DNA of 64,000 nt. Origin: an uncultured Clostridia bacterium. GTDB lineage: Bacteria > Bacillota > Clostridia > Oscillospirales > Oscillospiraceae. Under the pieces are notes generated by a model, which saw only the letters and a list, made by a program, of their open reading frames with translations, did not search any database and had not been told where the DNA came from. The stretch is taken from contig CALADI010000024.1 of assembly GCA_937890525.1 (NCBI GenBank), forward strand, positions 30,387 to 94,386, written 5' to 3'. Below, piece after piece: positions 33,843 through 43,384 of this stretch. Every line of letters begins with the position of its first letter. Within the stretch, counting starts at the first letter, position 1. A program made the translations under genes and the position numbers.

Positions 33843-34177
33843 GGCACAAGAAGAAATATGAATTCAGAAATAAAAGTAGGCGTGAAATTGCATCTATAAG
33901 ATCATAGCATAGGCGAAGCGTGGGCAGACAAAGAGGCTGTGGGGAGTGCTGACTGCATACGAGATTAATTTGATCAGTGATGTGGTGAATATACTTCTTT
34001 TTGTAAAATTGTATTAAGATGATTAGCAAAGACCTTGGGGAAAAGGAAATCCAAAAACGAATAATAGTGTAAAAACATCAATTAATATTGCAGAATATGT
34101 TGAATCCTGTTATAATTGGTACTATCAATGGCGTGATCAGTAGATAAATGGCTGAGAAAACAAAAGGACCGGTAAAA
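33843..34177 (+). promoter_or_regulatory. A+T-rich intergenic region with promoter
   Basis: No gene seen up to 34177. TTGCAG (34088-34093), a 17-base spacer and TATAAT (34111-34116) form a good promoter for the broken gene at 34178. Confidence 0.65.
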
Positions 34178-35414
34178 ATGGAACTGTTAACTTCTATAGC
34201 CAGCGAATTTAACATCCCAATTATTCGTAAGGATCAGAAGGTTTGTTTTTTCGGACCAAGGGTGGAAGATTCTATTATGATTTCATTACGAATGGTTTTA
34301 TAGCTCTGGGGTGGGATCTTATCCCTTCCAACCTCATAACAGATGCACAAAAGAGCCGAGAGGTTAAGAAATTGGAAATAGAGAAATTATATCCCGAAGA
34401 AAAGCGTCCAGGTCTTATCTTCGGGCAGATGGATGTGTTCTATAACCGAATGCATGATGGTGACTTGGTTTTGATTTCTGATGAAGGAACCAAAACTGTT
34501 GCTATTGGAAAAATAGGTGATCTGGTCGAGAGTGTTATGCGTAAGCCAGATGACGGAGAGCACGCACAATGTGCTTTCTTACATCGGCGTACAGTCGAAT
34601 GGAAAAAGCGGATTGATGTTTGGCAGGATATTTATTTAGGGTACTAAGGGCGCAGCAGACTATTTCCGATGTATCAGATGAGGCCAAGTTGGTATTTAGA
34701 AACCTATTTCCGGTCTACATATCTGGAGATTCAATCCATGTAACATTTCAGAAAGCGACTGGCCAGAATCTGAGTTTGGCCAGCAATGTGGATCTCCTTT
34801 CTAATTTTATGCAAATCACCGACGCTACAGCGGGGCTTTATGGCAAAGATAGTTTCAAAAGTGAGCTTACCATGAAAACTGCTGTTGGTTCGCCGGGCTT
34901 CCTTGAGATCATTATGCCAAACAATCCGGTGGCTGCGATATCTGTCGGCATTATTCTGTTTATGATTCGATTCTTCATCGGTAAGGAAAGAACTGCGGAT
35001 GGGGCGAGTGCTACGGGTTTGCTTGCACTTGTTACCAAGATTAATGAGTTAATCAACGACCATAAAAACCGGGAAAGAATCGATGCAGAGATTCATCAAA
35101 TGGAAGCTAATACTCAGTTGACTGAAGCGCAAACGACGAAAACTCTTGCTGAAGCGGCACTTGTTCAATCGCAGACGGCAAAGGCGAATGCGGAGGTACG
35201 CCGCCTTGAGTTGGAGAATGAGCAAATTGCGTTGGTACCTTCGGGAAAAACAACTGAACAAATTCGAATTGAGGGAGAACAACTAGCTGTTCCGAATGCC
35301 GAAGCAATTGCCGAATGCGTACGCGTTATTGATTGTTGTGGAGCAAAGGTTTGTCAAGCAGCAAATAAGAATGGCTTGTCTTTTGGTGGGGACAAAATTG
35401 GAAAAGTTGGCTGA
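34178..35414 (+). pseudogene. Broken gene: PUA/EVE-like domain, membrane segment and coiled coil
   Basis: Three successive frames appear to make up one gene of about 410 codons. ATG 34178 (AAAGGA upstream) starts MELLTSIASEFNIPIIRKDQ; a shift in the six-T run 34246-34251 leads to FFRTKGGRFYYDFITNGFIA and LGWDLIP, then GDLVLISDEGTKTVAIGKIG (PUA/EVE-like beta fold). A second shift near 34635 leads to LFRVLRAQQTISDVSDEAKL, one TM segment (AAISVGIILFMIRFFIG) and a Glu/Ala/Gln-rich coiled coil (about 35080-35240). Such domains bind modified bases or nucleotides in defence proteins (family knowledge). As written it is not functional. Confidence 0.6.
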
Positions 35415-35525
35415 TTGTTAAAAAATATGCATAAACACTGCTTGATGAGAGCTAGAAGATGATGTATAGGCGTAAGAAAAGAAGTAATCGCGAAAACCCA
35501 GGTGGTTTTTGAAGGAGTATGCGTT

Positions 35526-35747
35526 ATGGCTGTTAGTTACAAAAAACTGTGGAAATTGCTAATTGATAAAGAAATGAAAAAGAAGGATCTCTGTGCAAAA
35601 GCAGGCATCAGTTCGGCCTCTGTCACGAAATTGGGAAAGAATGGGCATGTAACCACGGAAATCTTGCTAAAAATCTGTACGGCATTAGATTGTGGCATAG
35701 ACGATATCATGAAAATCGTTCCAGATAACGGAAGCGCTTCTCAATAG
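35526..35747 (+). CDS. XRE/Cro family HTH regulator
   Basis: A 73-residue protein that is almost entirely one helix-turn-helix domain (MAVSYKKLWKLLIDKEMKKK, DLCAKAGISSASVTKLGKNG, LKICTALDCGIDDIMKI). AAGGAG lies 7 bases before ATG 35526. It precedes the methylase operon by about 90 bases, the usual place for a controller protein of a restriction-modification unit. Confidence 0.8.
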   Translation: MAVSYKKLWKLLIDKEMKKKDLCAKAGISSASVTKLGKNGHVTTEILLKICTALDCGIDDIMKIVPDNGSASQ

Positions 35748-35838
35748 AGTTCGGATTATTGGATTCATGCTAAGACAAAATTGGTAGAAATCCAATAGCA
35801 CAGAATTTTTAAAATACAGAGATATGGAGAAGATAGAT

Positions 35839-37275
35839 ATGCTTTTAACGACAAAAGAGATTGCCGTAAAGTGGGGGGTTTCTGATACATGGGTTTCAAT
35901 CCTCTGCAAACAAGGAAGGATTGATGGTGTTGTTCGAAAGGGCAACAGATGGTATATTCCTGATGACGCAGAAAAGCCGGAAGATAGACGCTCGCATAAA
36001 GATGTTCCTTTGAAATTCCGATTTAGATTTGTTGATTTGTTTGCTGGTGTTGGGGGCTTTCATCAGGCTATGCGCTACCTAGGTGGTGAATGCGTAATGG
36101 CAGCTGAGATCAACCAAGAATGCGTTAAAACATATAAGCTAAATTTTAAGACAGTTGAAAAAGAAATCCGTGGTGACATTAAAAAGATTGATCCAGCAAG
36201 CATTGCCCCCTTTGATGTGCTTTGTGCCGGATTCCCTTGCCAGCCATTTAGTAAAGCTGGTGCACAGCAGGGCTTTCAGGATAAAACCCGCGGTAATCTA
36301 TTCTACACTATCATGGATATTCTTGATGCACACCCAGAAGTGAAATTCATTATTCTTGAGAATGTAAGAAACTTAGCAGACAAATCTGAAAACTGGGATA
36401 TCATTACATCTGAGTTGATGAAGCGGAACTTTTATATCACCAAGGAACCTGTGATTCTCTCTCCTTCGGATTTCGGCATTCCGCAGATCCGTGAGCGAGT
36501 ATACATTCTTGGTATTCGAAAAGATATCAGAAATGAAACAATTCTTTCAAACGGATTTATCCATTTCGATGATCTTGATTTGCAAAAGCACATGCGTCCA
36601 TGCAAAATGGGTGACGCGTGGACTATTCTCGAAGAGAATGTAGATGATTCCTATATCATTACCCCTGAACAAGAAAGAATGATTTTCGCTTGGGATGAAT
36701 TTCGAAGAGGAACCAATATTAAGGTGATCGGCTTTCCCCTTTGGCTAGATAGCTTTGGGTTAGGTATCGACGATGATCAAACGGTTTTCGATGCGCAGGG
36801 GTATGACGATATGCCAAAGTGGAAAAAAAGGTTTCTTGAAAACAATAGGAAGTTCTACTTGAAACATAGAGAGTTTATTGATGTATGGGTTGAAAAGTAT
36901 GATATGACCAATAAGATAAAGCTATTCAAGAAATTTGAGTGGAACTGTGGAACAGATGTTGATGATATTAAGAACTGTCTTATTCAGATTAGGCAGTCCG
37001 GTATTCGGGCAAAACGTCCTACATATTATCCTTCGCTGGTTGCTATTGTCAACACCCCTATTATTTGGGACGAAAAGAAGGGACACTTCCGGAAGATTAC
37101 GCCCAGAGAAGCTGCTAATTTACAAAGTTTTCATGCAAACTATAAGTTCCAAGGTACAGATGCAACAATTTATAGACAATTAGGCAATTCTGTCAATGTT
37201 CGGATTTTGAAGATACTGTGTGAAAGCCTGTTTTCCCTTGCAAATAAAGGATGGGACGGTGACATAGATGGCTAA
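35839..37275 (+). CDS. DNA (cytosine-5) methyltransferase with N-terminal HTH
   Basis: A 478-residue m5C methylase. Residues 1-45 are an excisionase-like winged helix (LLTTKEIAVKWGVSDTWVSI, NRWYIPDDA). Then motif I DLFAGVGG (66-73), motif IV GFPCQPFSKAG with catalytic Cys (about 134), motif VI LENVRNL, motif VIII QIRERVYILGIR, and motifs IX-X REAANLQSF and YRQLGNSV. All key residues are present. The start preferred is ATG 35839 (GGAG 9 bases upstream); ATG 35824 is possible. It heads a tight operon with MORC-like, Z1 and nuclease genes and probably protects self DNA. The recognition sequence is unknown. Confidence 0.9.
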   Translation: MLLTTKEIAVKWGVSDTWVSILCKQGRIDGVVRKGNRWYIPDDAEKPEDRRSHKDVPLKFRFRFVDLFAGVGGFHQAMRYLGGECVMAAEINQECVKTYKLNFKTVEKEIRGDIKKIDPASIAPFDVLCAGFPCQPFSKAGAQQGFQDKTRGNLFYTIMDILDAHPEVKFIILENVRNLADKSENWDIITSELMKRNFYITKEPVILSPSDFGIPQIRERVYILGIRKDIRNETILSNGFIHFDDLDLQKHMRPCKMGDAWTILEENVDDSYIITPEQERMIFAWDEFRRGTNIKVIGFPLWLDSFGLGIDDDQTVFDAQGYDDMPKWKKRFLENNRKFYLKHREFIDVWVEKYDMTNKIKLFKKFEWNCGTDVDDIKNCLIQIRQSGIRAKRPTYYPSLVAIVNTPIIWDEKKGHFRKITPREAANLQSFHANYKFQGTDATIYRQLGNSVNVRILKILCESLFSLANKGWDGDIDG

Positions 37276-38839
37276 AAAAATCAATATTCGGCCCACCAGT
37301 AGTGTCTATGCTACTTATAAGCGACTGAGTTATCAACCGTGGACTGCAATTGCGGAATTCGTTGACAACTCCACGCAGAGTTTTTATGACCATCAAGATG
37401 AACTGATGGCACAAAAATATGCCAAGGGACTCAGAATTACAATTGACTATATCGATGACAAGGACAATGGAGATCGGCTCGAAATTTACGATGATGCTTA
37501 TGGCATGGAATGGCATGATTTTCAACGTGCTGTTGTCCTTGATCGTCCTCCACAGAACACTAATGGTCGCAATGAGTTTGGTATGGGGTTAAAAACAGCA
37601 GCATGTTGGTTTGGTGCTGTATGGTCTGTTGAATCAACATGTCTAGGATCAAAGAATAAATACTATACCGAGATAAACATTGATGAACTTGGAAAGTATA
37701 AAACTGAGGAAATTAATGTCAGAGAAGAAACTGTTAGTGTTAAGGAACATTACACCAAAATTGTAATTAGGAACTTAAACAAACGAATCGTAGGTTCTCG
37801 TACCGTTGGTAAAGTAAAAGAATTACTTAGCAGTATTTATCGAGAAGATATTCGTTCGGGCTTGGTCAAAATCTATTACAACGGTACCCTGTTGCAGTTT
37901 AAGGAAGCTCCTGTGTATGTTGAGGATGTTGGCGGTCAACTTAAGGAATGGAAGAAACCTATATCTTTCACAGTACAGCATGAGGGACAGAATCTTGATG
38001 TTCATGGTTTTGTTGCAATTCGTATTCCCGGCAGTGTCAAAGATGCAGGTTTTACCTTGATTCGTCGAGGTAGAGTTATTGTGGGCGGTTCTGAGAAGAA
38101 TTACCGCCCCTCTGAATTGTTTGGCGATGCAAACTCTTATGCTTGGCAGCGTATGTATGGTGAAGTGCATATGAATAATTGGCCTGTTACTCAGGCAAAA
38201 GATGGGTTTGATTGGCATAACAGTGGCCTTGAAGAGGGATTTATAGAAGCGCTTCAGGAACACACACAGGATTACAGACGAAAGGCAGAGAGTATCCGCG
38301 TTCGCGAGAAAATAAACACGCAGGATCTTGTGAAAATTGCAACGCAGGATCTTTCTGGCTCTGGTGTTGTCGAAAATGCTCAGATTGAAATTGTAGACAG
38401 AGAACGAGATCATCCTGTGCAACTTGAGGTTCCAACTGCGACAAAAATAGCTACCAACGAAAACAACCGAGTTGTTGACTCTGGGGATGATGGTGTTGTC
38501 ATCGAAGGCGGAGATCAGGTTAACTACAAATTTACATATAAAAACTCTGAGTATTTATTCCACATCGTTTTTGACATGACAGATCCTACAATGGACTGGT
38601 TGCTCGTTGAAGAAGATGGTGAAAATGAGTATACTTTGTGGATCAATATGCGGCACTCTTTCTTTAAACCGTTGATTGAAAAAAGAGAATTTATGCCAAT
38701 TATGATGCGGATGTCTATTGCGCTGGTTTTGGCAGAAATTGAATCGATGATTGTATCCCCTGACGGTCGCATTGAACCCTGCACTATTCGCCTGAAAATG
38801 AATGAAATTCTCGAATCGGTGCGAAAAGGAGATGAATAA
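37268..38839 (+). CDS. GHKL (HSP90/MORC/MutL-type) ATPase
   Basis: A 523-residue protein with the GHKL ATP-binding site: AIAEFVDNS (N box, Glu30 and Asn34), DDAYGM (G1) and FGMGLKTAA (G2, about 104-112), followed by an S5-like domain. The C-terminal half is mainly helical with an acidic linker and is not recognised. Iyer, Abhiman and Aravind described such MORC-like ATPases in bacterial restriction-modification loci. The start overlaps the methylase stop by 8 bases. It is expected to act as an ATP-driven DNA clamp or remodeller with the Z1 protein (inference). Confidence 0.83.
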   Translation: MAKKINIRPTSSVYATYKRLSYQPWTAIAEFVDNSTQSFYDHQDELMAQKYAKGLRITIDYIDDKDNGDRLEIYDDAYGMEWHDFQRAVVLDRPPQNTNGRNEFGMGLKTAACWFGAVWSVESTCLGSKNKYYTEINIDELGKYKTEEINVREETVSVKEHYTKIVIRNLNKRIVGSRTVGKVKELLSSIYREDIRSGLVKIYYNGTLLQFKEAPVYVEDVGGQLKEWKKPISFTVQHEGQNLDVHGFVAIRIPGSVKDAGFTLIRRGRVIVGGSEKNYRPSELFGDANSYAWQRMYGEVHMNNWPVTQAKDGFDWHNSGLEEGFIEALQEHTQDYRRKAESIRVREKINTQDLVKIATQDLSGSGVVENAQIEIVDRERDHPVQLEVPTATKIATNENNRVVDSGDDGVVIEGGDQVNYKFTYKNSEYLFHIVFDMTDPTMDWLLVEEDGENEYTLWINMRHSFFKPLIEKREFMPIMMRMSIALVLAEIESMIVSPDGRIEPCTIRLKMNEILESVRKGDE

Positions 38840-38841
38840 GT

Positions 38842-41007
38842 ATGGCAGATGAATGGATTTCCGTAACTGAATGTGAAGAAACACAACCATGGAGTATTGC
38901 GGTTGACGGCTTTTTTAGGGAAAATGTTGAAAAGCAAATGTTGGCAGATGATATGTCTCCCGAAGCGATTGATTCTGTCTTTTCTAATGCAGTTAGAATA
39001 TTGAGCCACTGTCCTAACCCCAATATTCAGGAGGAACTTACTGACACTGGTGTTGTGATTGGTAAAGTGCAGAGTGGCAAAACATCAAACTTCATTTCAG
39101 TATTGGCTCTTGCGTTTGATAATGGCTATGATATTGCAATTGTTCTTGGTGGTAACACACTTGATCTATTGAAGCAAAACGCATCCAGAATTACATCTGC
39201 GTTTAATGTGGATTCTGAAAAACTAACAGTTTTAAAAACCAATGATAACAAATCGCTTATAAATCCAGCCAGAATTAAGGAATTCCTGGAAAATGGACGG
39301 AAGATTATTATTGTTGGGCTGAAGCACAACAAGCATATCGATCAGATTGCTGATATTTTTAATAGCACTTACTTGTCGGATAAATCCGTCCTGATCGTTG
39401 ATGATGAGGGTGACCAGGCTACATTGAATACTAAGGCCTATAGAAACTCCATTAGCAAAACATATGGTTCAGTATTAAATCTTAAAGGCAAATTAAAAAG
39501 CCATTGTTTTCTGTCTGTTACAGCTACTCCTCAGGCTAATATTTTGATTGAAACTTTTGACCAGCTTTCTCCAGATTTTGGTGAGTTGGTATATCCCGGT
39601 GAAGGATATTGTGGGTTAGAAGCATTTCACGGAGAAAACTGTGATAAGCACATTTATGAGATTCCGCTTTCAGAACCAAATCTCCTGGATGGACTAGGGG
39701 TTCCTCAGTCGGTGTATAAAGCAATGGCTATGTTCTTTGTGGGTAATGCTATTCGCCATAGCAGGGGAGATATGGGAAACCATGCTATGCTTATTCATCC
39801 GAGTCAGAAAAAATATGATCATCGGATCGTAGAATCAAAGATTCAGACGATTCTGGATGAGTGGAAATCCAAAGCGAAAACAAAGCTTGCAGGAAAACGC
39901 GATATTTCCTATACCTCTCTTCGGAGACTCCTAATGGATGCGTATGAATCCTTTGTTGCAGATGGTGTGATTTGTGTTCCCTTTGAAAATTTAGAAAATA
40001 CAATTCTTCAAAGAATTAAGGCATGTTCTCCTGTTTTAGTGTGTAACAGTGATGAAAATGCCAGCGAAAATGCCAAACTATATAAAACAAACATTTTCGT
40101 AGGTGGAAATCTTGTAGAGCGTGGAATCACAATTAAGGGGTTAGCTGTAACCTATATAACGAGGAGAGCGAAGGGTAAGAGTAATGTCGACAATACAGAG
40201 CAACGAGCTCGCTGGTTTGGCTATAAGGCACATTACTTGGATGTATGTCGTGTATTTACTACAAAAGACATTAAAGACGATTTCTCAAGTATTCTTGAGC
40301 ATGATGAGGATATGTGGGCTTCCATTGAACGAGCTCAGGAACGTGGAATCCCGTTTAAAGAGATGCCTCGAATTTTCAAATTGGCAAGAAGTGCATTCCT
40401 AAGCCTAACGCGTAAAAATGTAGCACGAACTGAGAATTTCGCTCTTTCTGAATGGAAACCTCAGCGATATTTTATGTCTGATGAGCAAATTGCGACTACC
40501 AACACTATAGTAGTTTCTGAATTTAGGCAGGCACATTGTGACTCAATTGTAATGGAATGTCACAACAAGGTTCAGGCTCATGCTGTCTTAGGTAACCAAA
40601 ACTATCATGAAATTTACCAAAAATTACTCTCAAAACTTACATATGTTGATGGAGAGATTCTTAATAAAAGGTACTTTTCATTGTTGGATGAAGCACTGGA
40701 AAAACTAGAACTAAATCCTGCGGTTGACATCTATTGGGTGCGAGATGAAGAACATTCCACTCGTAAAATATTGGCAGATGGATCAATACAGCAGCTTTTC
40801 CAGGGCCGTAATCCGAACCTTTCCAGTCCTTTGTACTATGAGGGCGATCGTAGTCTCGCAGATAAAGAGCCTGAACATATTCAATTACAAATTCATTTTG
40901 TTAAGCCTACAAATCTTCCGGAAATTGATTTTTATGCACCTGTTTTGGCACTGTACATTCCAGACAGTTGCGCGCGTGAATTAGAGAAATTGGTGGTGAA
41001 AGCATAA
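38842..41007 (+). CDS. Z1 domain protein (helicase-like ATPase)
   Basis: A 721-residue protein. Walker A is GKVQSGKTS (74-82), Walker B is VDDEGDQ (186-192), and SVTATPQANIL stands where motif III is expected. The Z1 signature region reads VERGITIKGLAVTYITRRAK followed by TEQRARWFGYKAHYLDVCRV. Z1 proteins occur almost only in restriction-like loci with MORC ATPases and cytosine methylases. It follows the ATPase gene after 2 bases, and its stop overlaps the next start as TAATG. Confidence 0.88.
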   Translation: MADEWISVTECEETQPWSIAVDGFFRENVEKQMLADDMSPEAIDSVFSNAVRILSHCPNPNIQEELTDTGVVIGKVQSGKTSNFISVLALAFDNGYDIAIVLGGNTLDLLKQNASRITSAFNVDSEKLTVLKTNDNKSLINPARIKEFLENGRKIIIVGLKHNKHIDQIADIFNSTYLSDKSVLIVDDEGDQATLNTKAYRNSISKTYGSVLNLKGKLKSHCFLSVTATPQANILIETFDQLSPDFGELVYPGEGYCGLEAFHGENCDKHIYEIPLSEPNLLDGLGVPQSVYKAMAMFFVGNAIRHSRGDMGNHAMLIHPSQKKYDHRIVESKIQTILDEWKSKAKTKLAGKRDISYTSLRRLLMDAYESFVADGVICVPFENLENTILQRIKACSPVLVCNSDENASENAKLYKTNIFVGGNLVERGITIKGLAVTYITRRAKGKSNVDNTEQRARWFGYKAHYLDVCRVFTTKDIKDDFSSILEHDEDMWASIERAQERGIPFKEMPRIFKLARSAFLSLTRKNVARTENFALSEWKPQRYFMSDEQIATTNTIVVSEFRQAHCDSIVMECHNKVQAHAVLGNQNYHEIYQKLLSKLTYVDGEILNKRYFSLLDEALEKLELNPAVDIYWVRDEEHSTRKILADGSIQQLFQGRNPNLSSPLYYEGDRSLADKEPEHIQLQIHFVKPTNLPEIDFYAPVLALYIPDSCARELEKLVVKA

Positions 41008-41954
41008 TGGATAGTAAAGCAATATTTGATAGACTAAAAAACAAAAATTCATCGAATCAAACATACGAAGTGTTTTCAGTGGATGATACATGCTATTTTG
41101 GTAAAGACAAAGACAACTACATTGTGTTCATGATACCGTCATTAATGATTCGGGTAGCCTCTGTATATCAGGAAACAAGATCATTACGGTTTGCAATTAA
41201 TAAGAAGTGCACTTTCCGTAACGATGATACCATTGAAACAAAAGTTGTACATCTTCTTACCTGTAAGGAAAGGGATGAAGAAAAAATAATGGCCTTCATC
41301 CGTCTCACCAAGGCATTTGCACAAAATGATCGGGATAATGATCAATACTATTTAGCCCGCTTGTTTTCGTCAATTTCATCTTTGTTTGATAAAGAACGTA
41401 AAGTATCTGAAATTGAACTTCAAGGCCTGTTTGCTGAACTATACACGATTCGTTATTTCGGGAAGAAATCCTGTGACTTGTCTCGTTTTTGGCAATCTAG
41501 AAACATGATGAAATTTGACTTTTCTATCAGTGAGAAAAAACGCATTGAAATAAAGTCAACTTTAAAAGCGAGTAGAACCCACCATTTTAAGCATGATCAG
41601 TTATTAAGTGAACTCTACGACATTCATATTATTTCGTTCCTACTTCGAAAAAGTGACTTTGGCGTTTCGCTTGAGGACCTTGTTGATGAAATTAGGGAGG
41701 ACTATTCGGATAATTACGCATTGCTCATGCACATTGAAATGTCTATTGCACATGTCGATAAAGATATGATGCGAGGAATCAAATATGACGAACTATATTT
41801 GAAAGAGAATTTAAGGTACTTTGGTGCAAAGGATATTCCTCATTTTAACGAAAAGACTCCTGATGGAGTGTTCAATGCGGAATATGATTGTTGCCTCGAT
41901 ACATCACCAACAGTTTCGGAAGAGTTCCTCATTAGCTGGATTAAGGAGAGATGA
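41007..41954 (+). CDS. PD-(D/E)XK motif protein (DUF4420)
   Basis: A 315-residue protein. The nuclease core is seen as IELQGLFAELYTIRYFG, then WQSRNMMKFDFSISEKKRIEIKSTL, giving Glu...Asp...Glu-x-Lys (IEIKS). This is PF14390, a putative restriction endonuclease subunit usually coded next to Z1 proteins. It overlaps the Z1 stop (TAATG), which implies coupled translation. Probably the cutting subunit of the system (inference). Confidence 0.87.
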   Translation: MDSKAIFDRLKNKNSSNQTYEVFSVDDTCYFGKDKDNYIVFMIPSLMIRVASVYQETRSLRFAINKKCTFRNDDTIETKVVHLLTCKERDEEKIMAFIRLTKAFAQNDRDNDQYYLARLFSSISSLFDKERKVSEIELQGLFAELYTIRYFGKKSCDLSRFWQSRNMMKFDFSISEKKRIEIKSTLKASRTHHFKHDQLLSELYDIHIISFLLRKSDFGVSLEDLVDEIREDYSDNYALLMHIEMSIAHVDKDMMRGIKYDELYLKENLRYFGAKDIPHFNEKTPDGVFNAEYDCCLDTSPTVSEEFLISWIKER

Positions 41955-41956
41955 TA

Positions 41957-42259
41957 ATGTTCAAAACCTATGATTTATTTGATCACAGGAATATTGACGA
42001 TTTGATTCCGGAGATCGTTTACTACTACCTATTTCAGGGGCTCAGTCTGACAGGAATTGAGCAAAAACTGTTTAAGACAGATGCGTACCATGGTTGGTTA
42101 AGCAAGACATTCCTCAATTACTACGGTATTGATACTGAGAAGGAAAACAAAGGAATCTATTTCAACAAAACAATGCCCGAGGTTGTAGAAGAACTTTATA
42201 AGAGTTCTAATATTGCGCATGTCCGTGTTGCTAAGTTGTTGCAACAAAAGTATCTTTAA
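41957..42259 (+). CDS. Small protein of the methylase/MORC/Z1 operon
   Basis: A 100-residue protein (MFKTYDLFDHRNIDDLIPEI...HVRVAKLLQQKYL). It is predicted to be all helical, with no motif recognised. GGAG lies 8 bases before ATG 41957, 2 bases after the preceding stop, so it belongs to the operon. It may be a structural or specificity subunit; nothing in the sequence decides this. Confidence 0.65.
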   Translation: MFKTYDLFDHRNIDDLIPEIVYYYLFQGLSLTGIEQKLFKTDAYHGWLSKTFLNYYGIDTEKENKGIYFNKTMPEVVEELYKSSNIAHVRVAKLLQQKYL

Positions 42260-42283
42260 TTATCTTTTCTTGGGGGTGTTTCT

Positions 42284-43216
42284 GTGAAAGCAGGAAAAGC
42301 TTTTGAACTGCTAGTGAAGAGTATTATGTTGCACATCGGCTTTTCCGAAGTCTGCTCGGATGGCCTATACATATTTGATGGTGCGCCGGGACAAATGATA
42401 CAGGGCTTAGGGGATGCACACAATGCGGATGTGCTTTTGGATCCTCCTGTTCAGACACCCTTTTATACACCAACACGATTGCTTATCGAGTGTAAGGACT
42501 ATTCAAAACGAGTAGGGTTAAACACTTTAAGAAGTGCTTTAGGTCTCCGAGAAGATATAAACCATTTTGATATTGTTGATAGAAATGAATTGGAGATACG
42601 GCGGAGGAATCGTCGAGCAGGCATTTATTATGACTATCCTCGGTATTCATATCAGGTAGCTGTTGCGTCTATGTCAGGATTCACAATTCCTGCACAAAAC
42701 TTTGCAGTTACACATAGAATACCATTGATTGAATTTAATAAAATGCCTTTTTGGAGAACTTTTTGTGCAGCAATCGGTTGCGGTGGTAGATACTCTGTTA
42801 CCAATCAGACTGACTTGGCGCTTAATGATGAAGCGGTTTTGGAAGTAATCAATGGCATCGCTGCGCGTTGTGCAATTGCAATCACTAATTCTGGGCAAAT
42901 GCTATTTCTATACCGTACCGAGGTAGGCTGTACTACCTTCTCAGAGCAATACTCACTCCATTGGAATAATGAAGAAGAACCATGGGTGCTGCGCTCTGGT
43001 GAGGTAGAGTACCAGTTCCAGCTACCCAGCCAAATACTTAAAATTTGGTTGGAAAACTCAGTGACAGATTTAGACAGAAAGATAAATGCACTCAATTGTA
43101 AGGCAAATTATTTGTCCCACATGGTTGTTTATTATTTTGAATATGGCATGCCACAAATGAAGATGATATCAATAGATAGGTATCGATTGGAAGAAGCGAT
43201 TCGGAGCATCGAATAA
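42284..43216 (+). CDS. Mrr-like restriction endonuclease-fold protein
   Basis: A 310-residue protein starting at GTG 42284 (GGGGGTG upstream). The N-terminal half holds AFELLVKSIMLHIGFSEV (Glu), then DAHNADVLLD (Asp) and RLLIECKDYSKRVGLNTLR (Glu-Cys-Lys), the order E-D-ExK of Mrr/Archaeal-HJR type nucleases. The C-terminal half is unrecognised. It ends the operon, 24 bases after the small gene, and a hairpin follows. It may be a second effector nuclease or an add-on subunit. Confidence 0.78.
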   Translation: MKAGKAFELLVKSIMLHIGFSEVCSDGLYIFDGAPGQMIQGLGDAHNADVLLDPPVQTPFYTPTRLLIECKDYSKRVGLNTLRSALGLREDINHFDIVDRNELEIRRRNRRAGIYYDYPRYSYQVAVASMSGFTIPAQNFAVTHRIPLIEFNKMPFWRTFCAAIGCGGRYSVTNQTDLALNDEAVLEVINGIAARCAIAITNSGQMLFLYRTEVGCTTFSEQYSLHWNNEEEPWVLRSGEVEYQFQLPSQILKIWLENSVTDLDRKINALNCKANYLSHMVVYYFEYGMPQMKMISIDRYRLEEAIRSIE

Positions 43217-43288
43217 GATAAAGTCATCCGTATATTGAATGTTCTCCCAGGATCGAAGATTTGGCGAAAATGCAGACTAAACAAAGGG

Positions 43289-43320
43289 CGGCGCTGAGAG
43301 AACTGACTCTCAGCGCCGTT
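43289..43320 (+). terminator. Hairpin after the defence operon
   Basis: A 12-bp perfect stem CGGCGCTGAGAG/CTCTCAGCGCCG with a six-base loop, 70 bases after the last stop and directly before repeat copy 2. Confidence 0.65.
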
Positions 43321-43323
43321 AAC

Positions 43324-43350
43324 AATTGCACCGCTATAAACAAGGAAAAG
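43324..43350 (+). repeat. Island repeat, copy 2
   Basis: Same as copy 1 over 27 bases (AATTGCACC then GCTATAAACAAGGAAAAG) with one A-to-G change. It closes block 1. Confidence 0.8.
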
Positions 43351-43384
43351 AACATCTTATTTTTGATCCTGTTTTTTGCTCGAT

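Noticed and set aside
33826..34029. 67-residue minus-strand frame
   Set aside because: No ribosome binding site, A+T-rich low-complexity translation, and it covers repeat copy 1.
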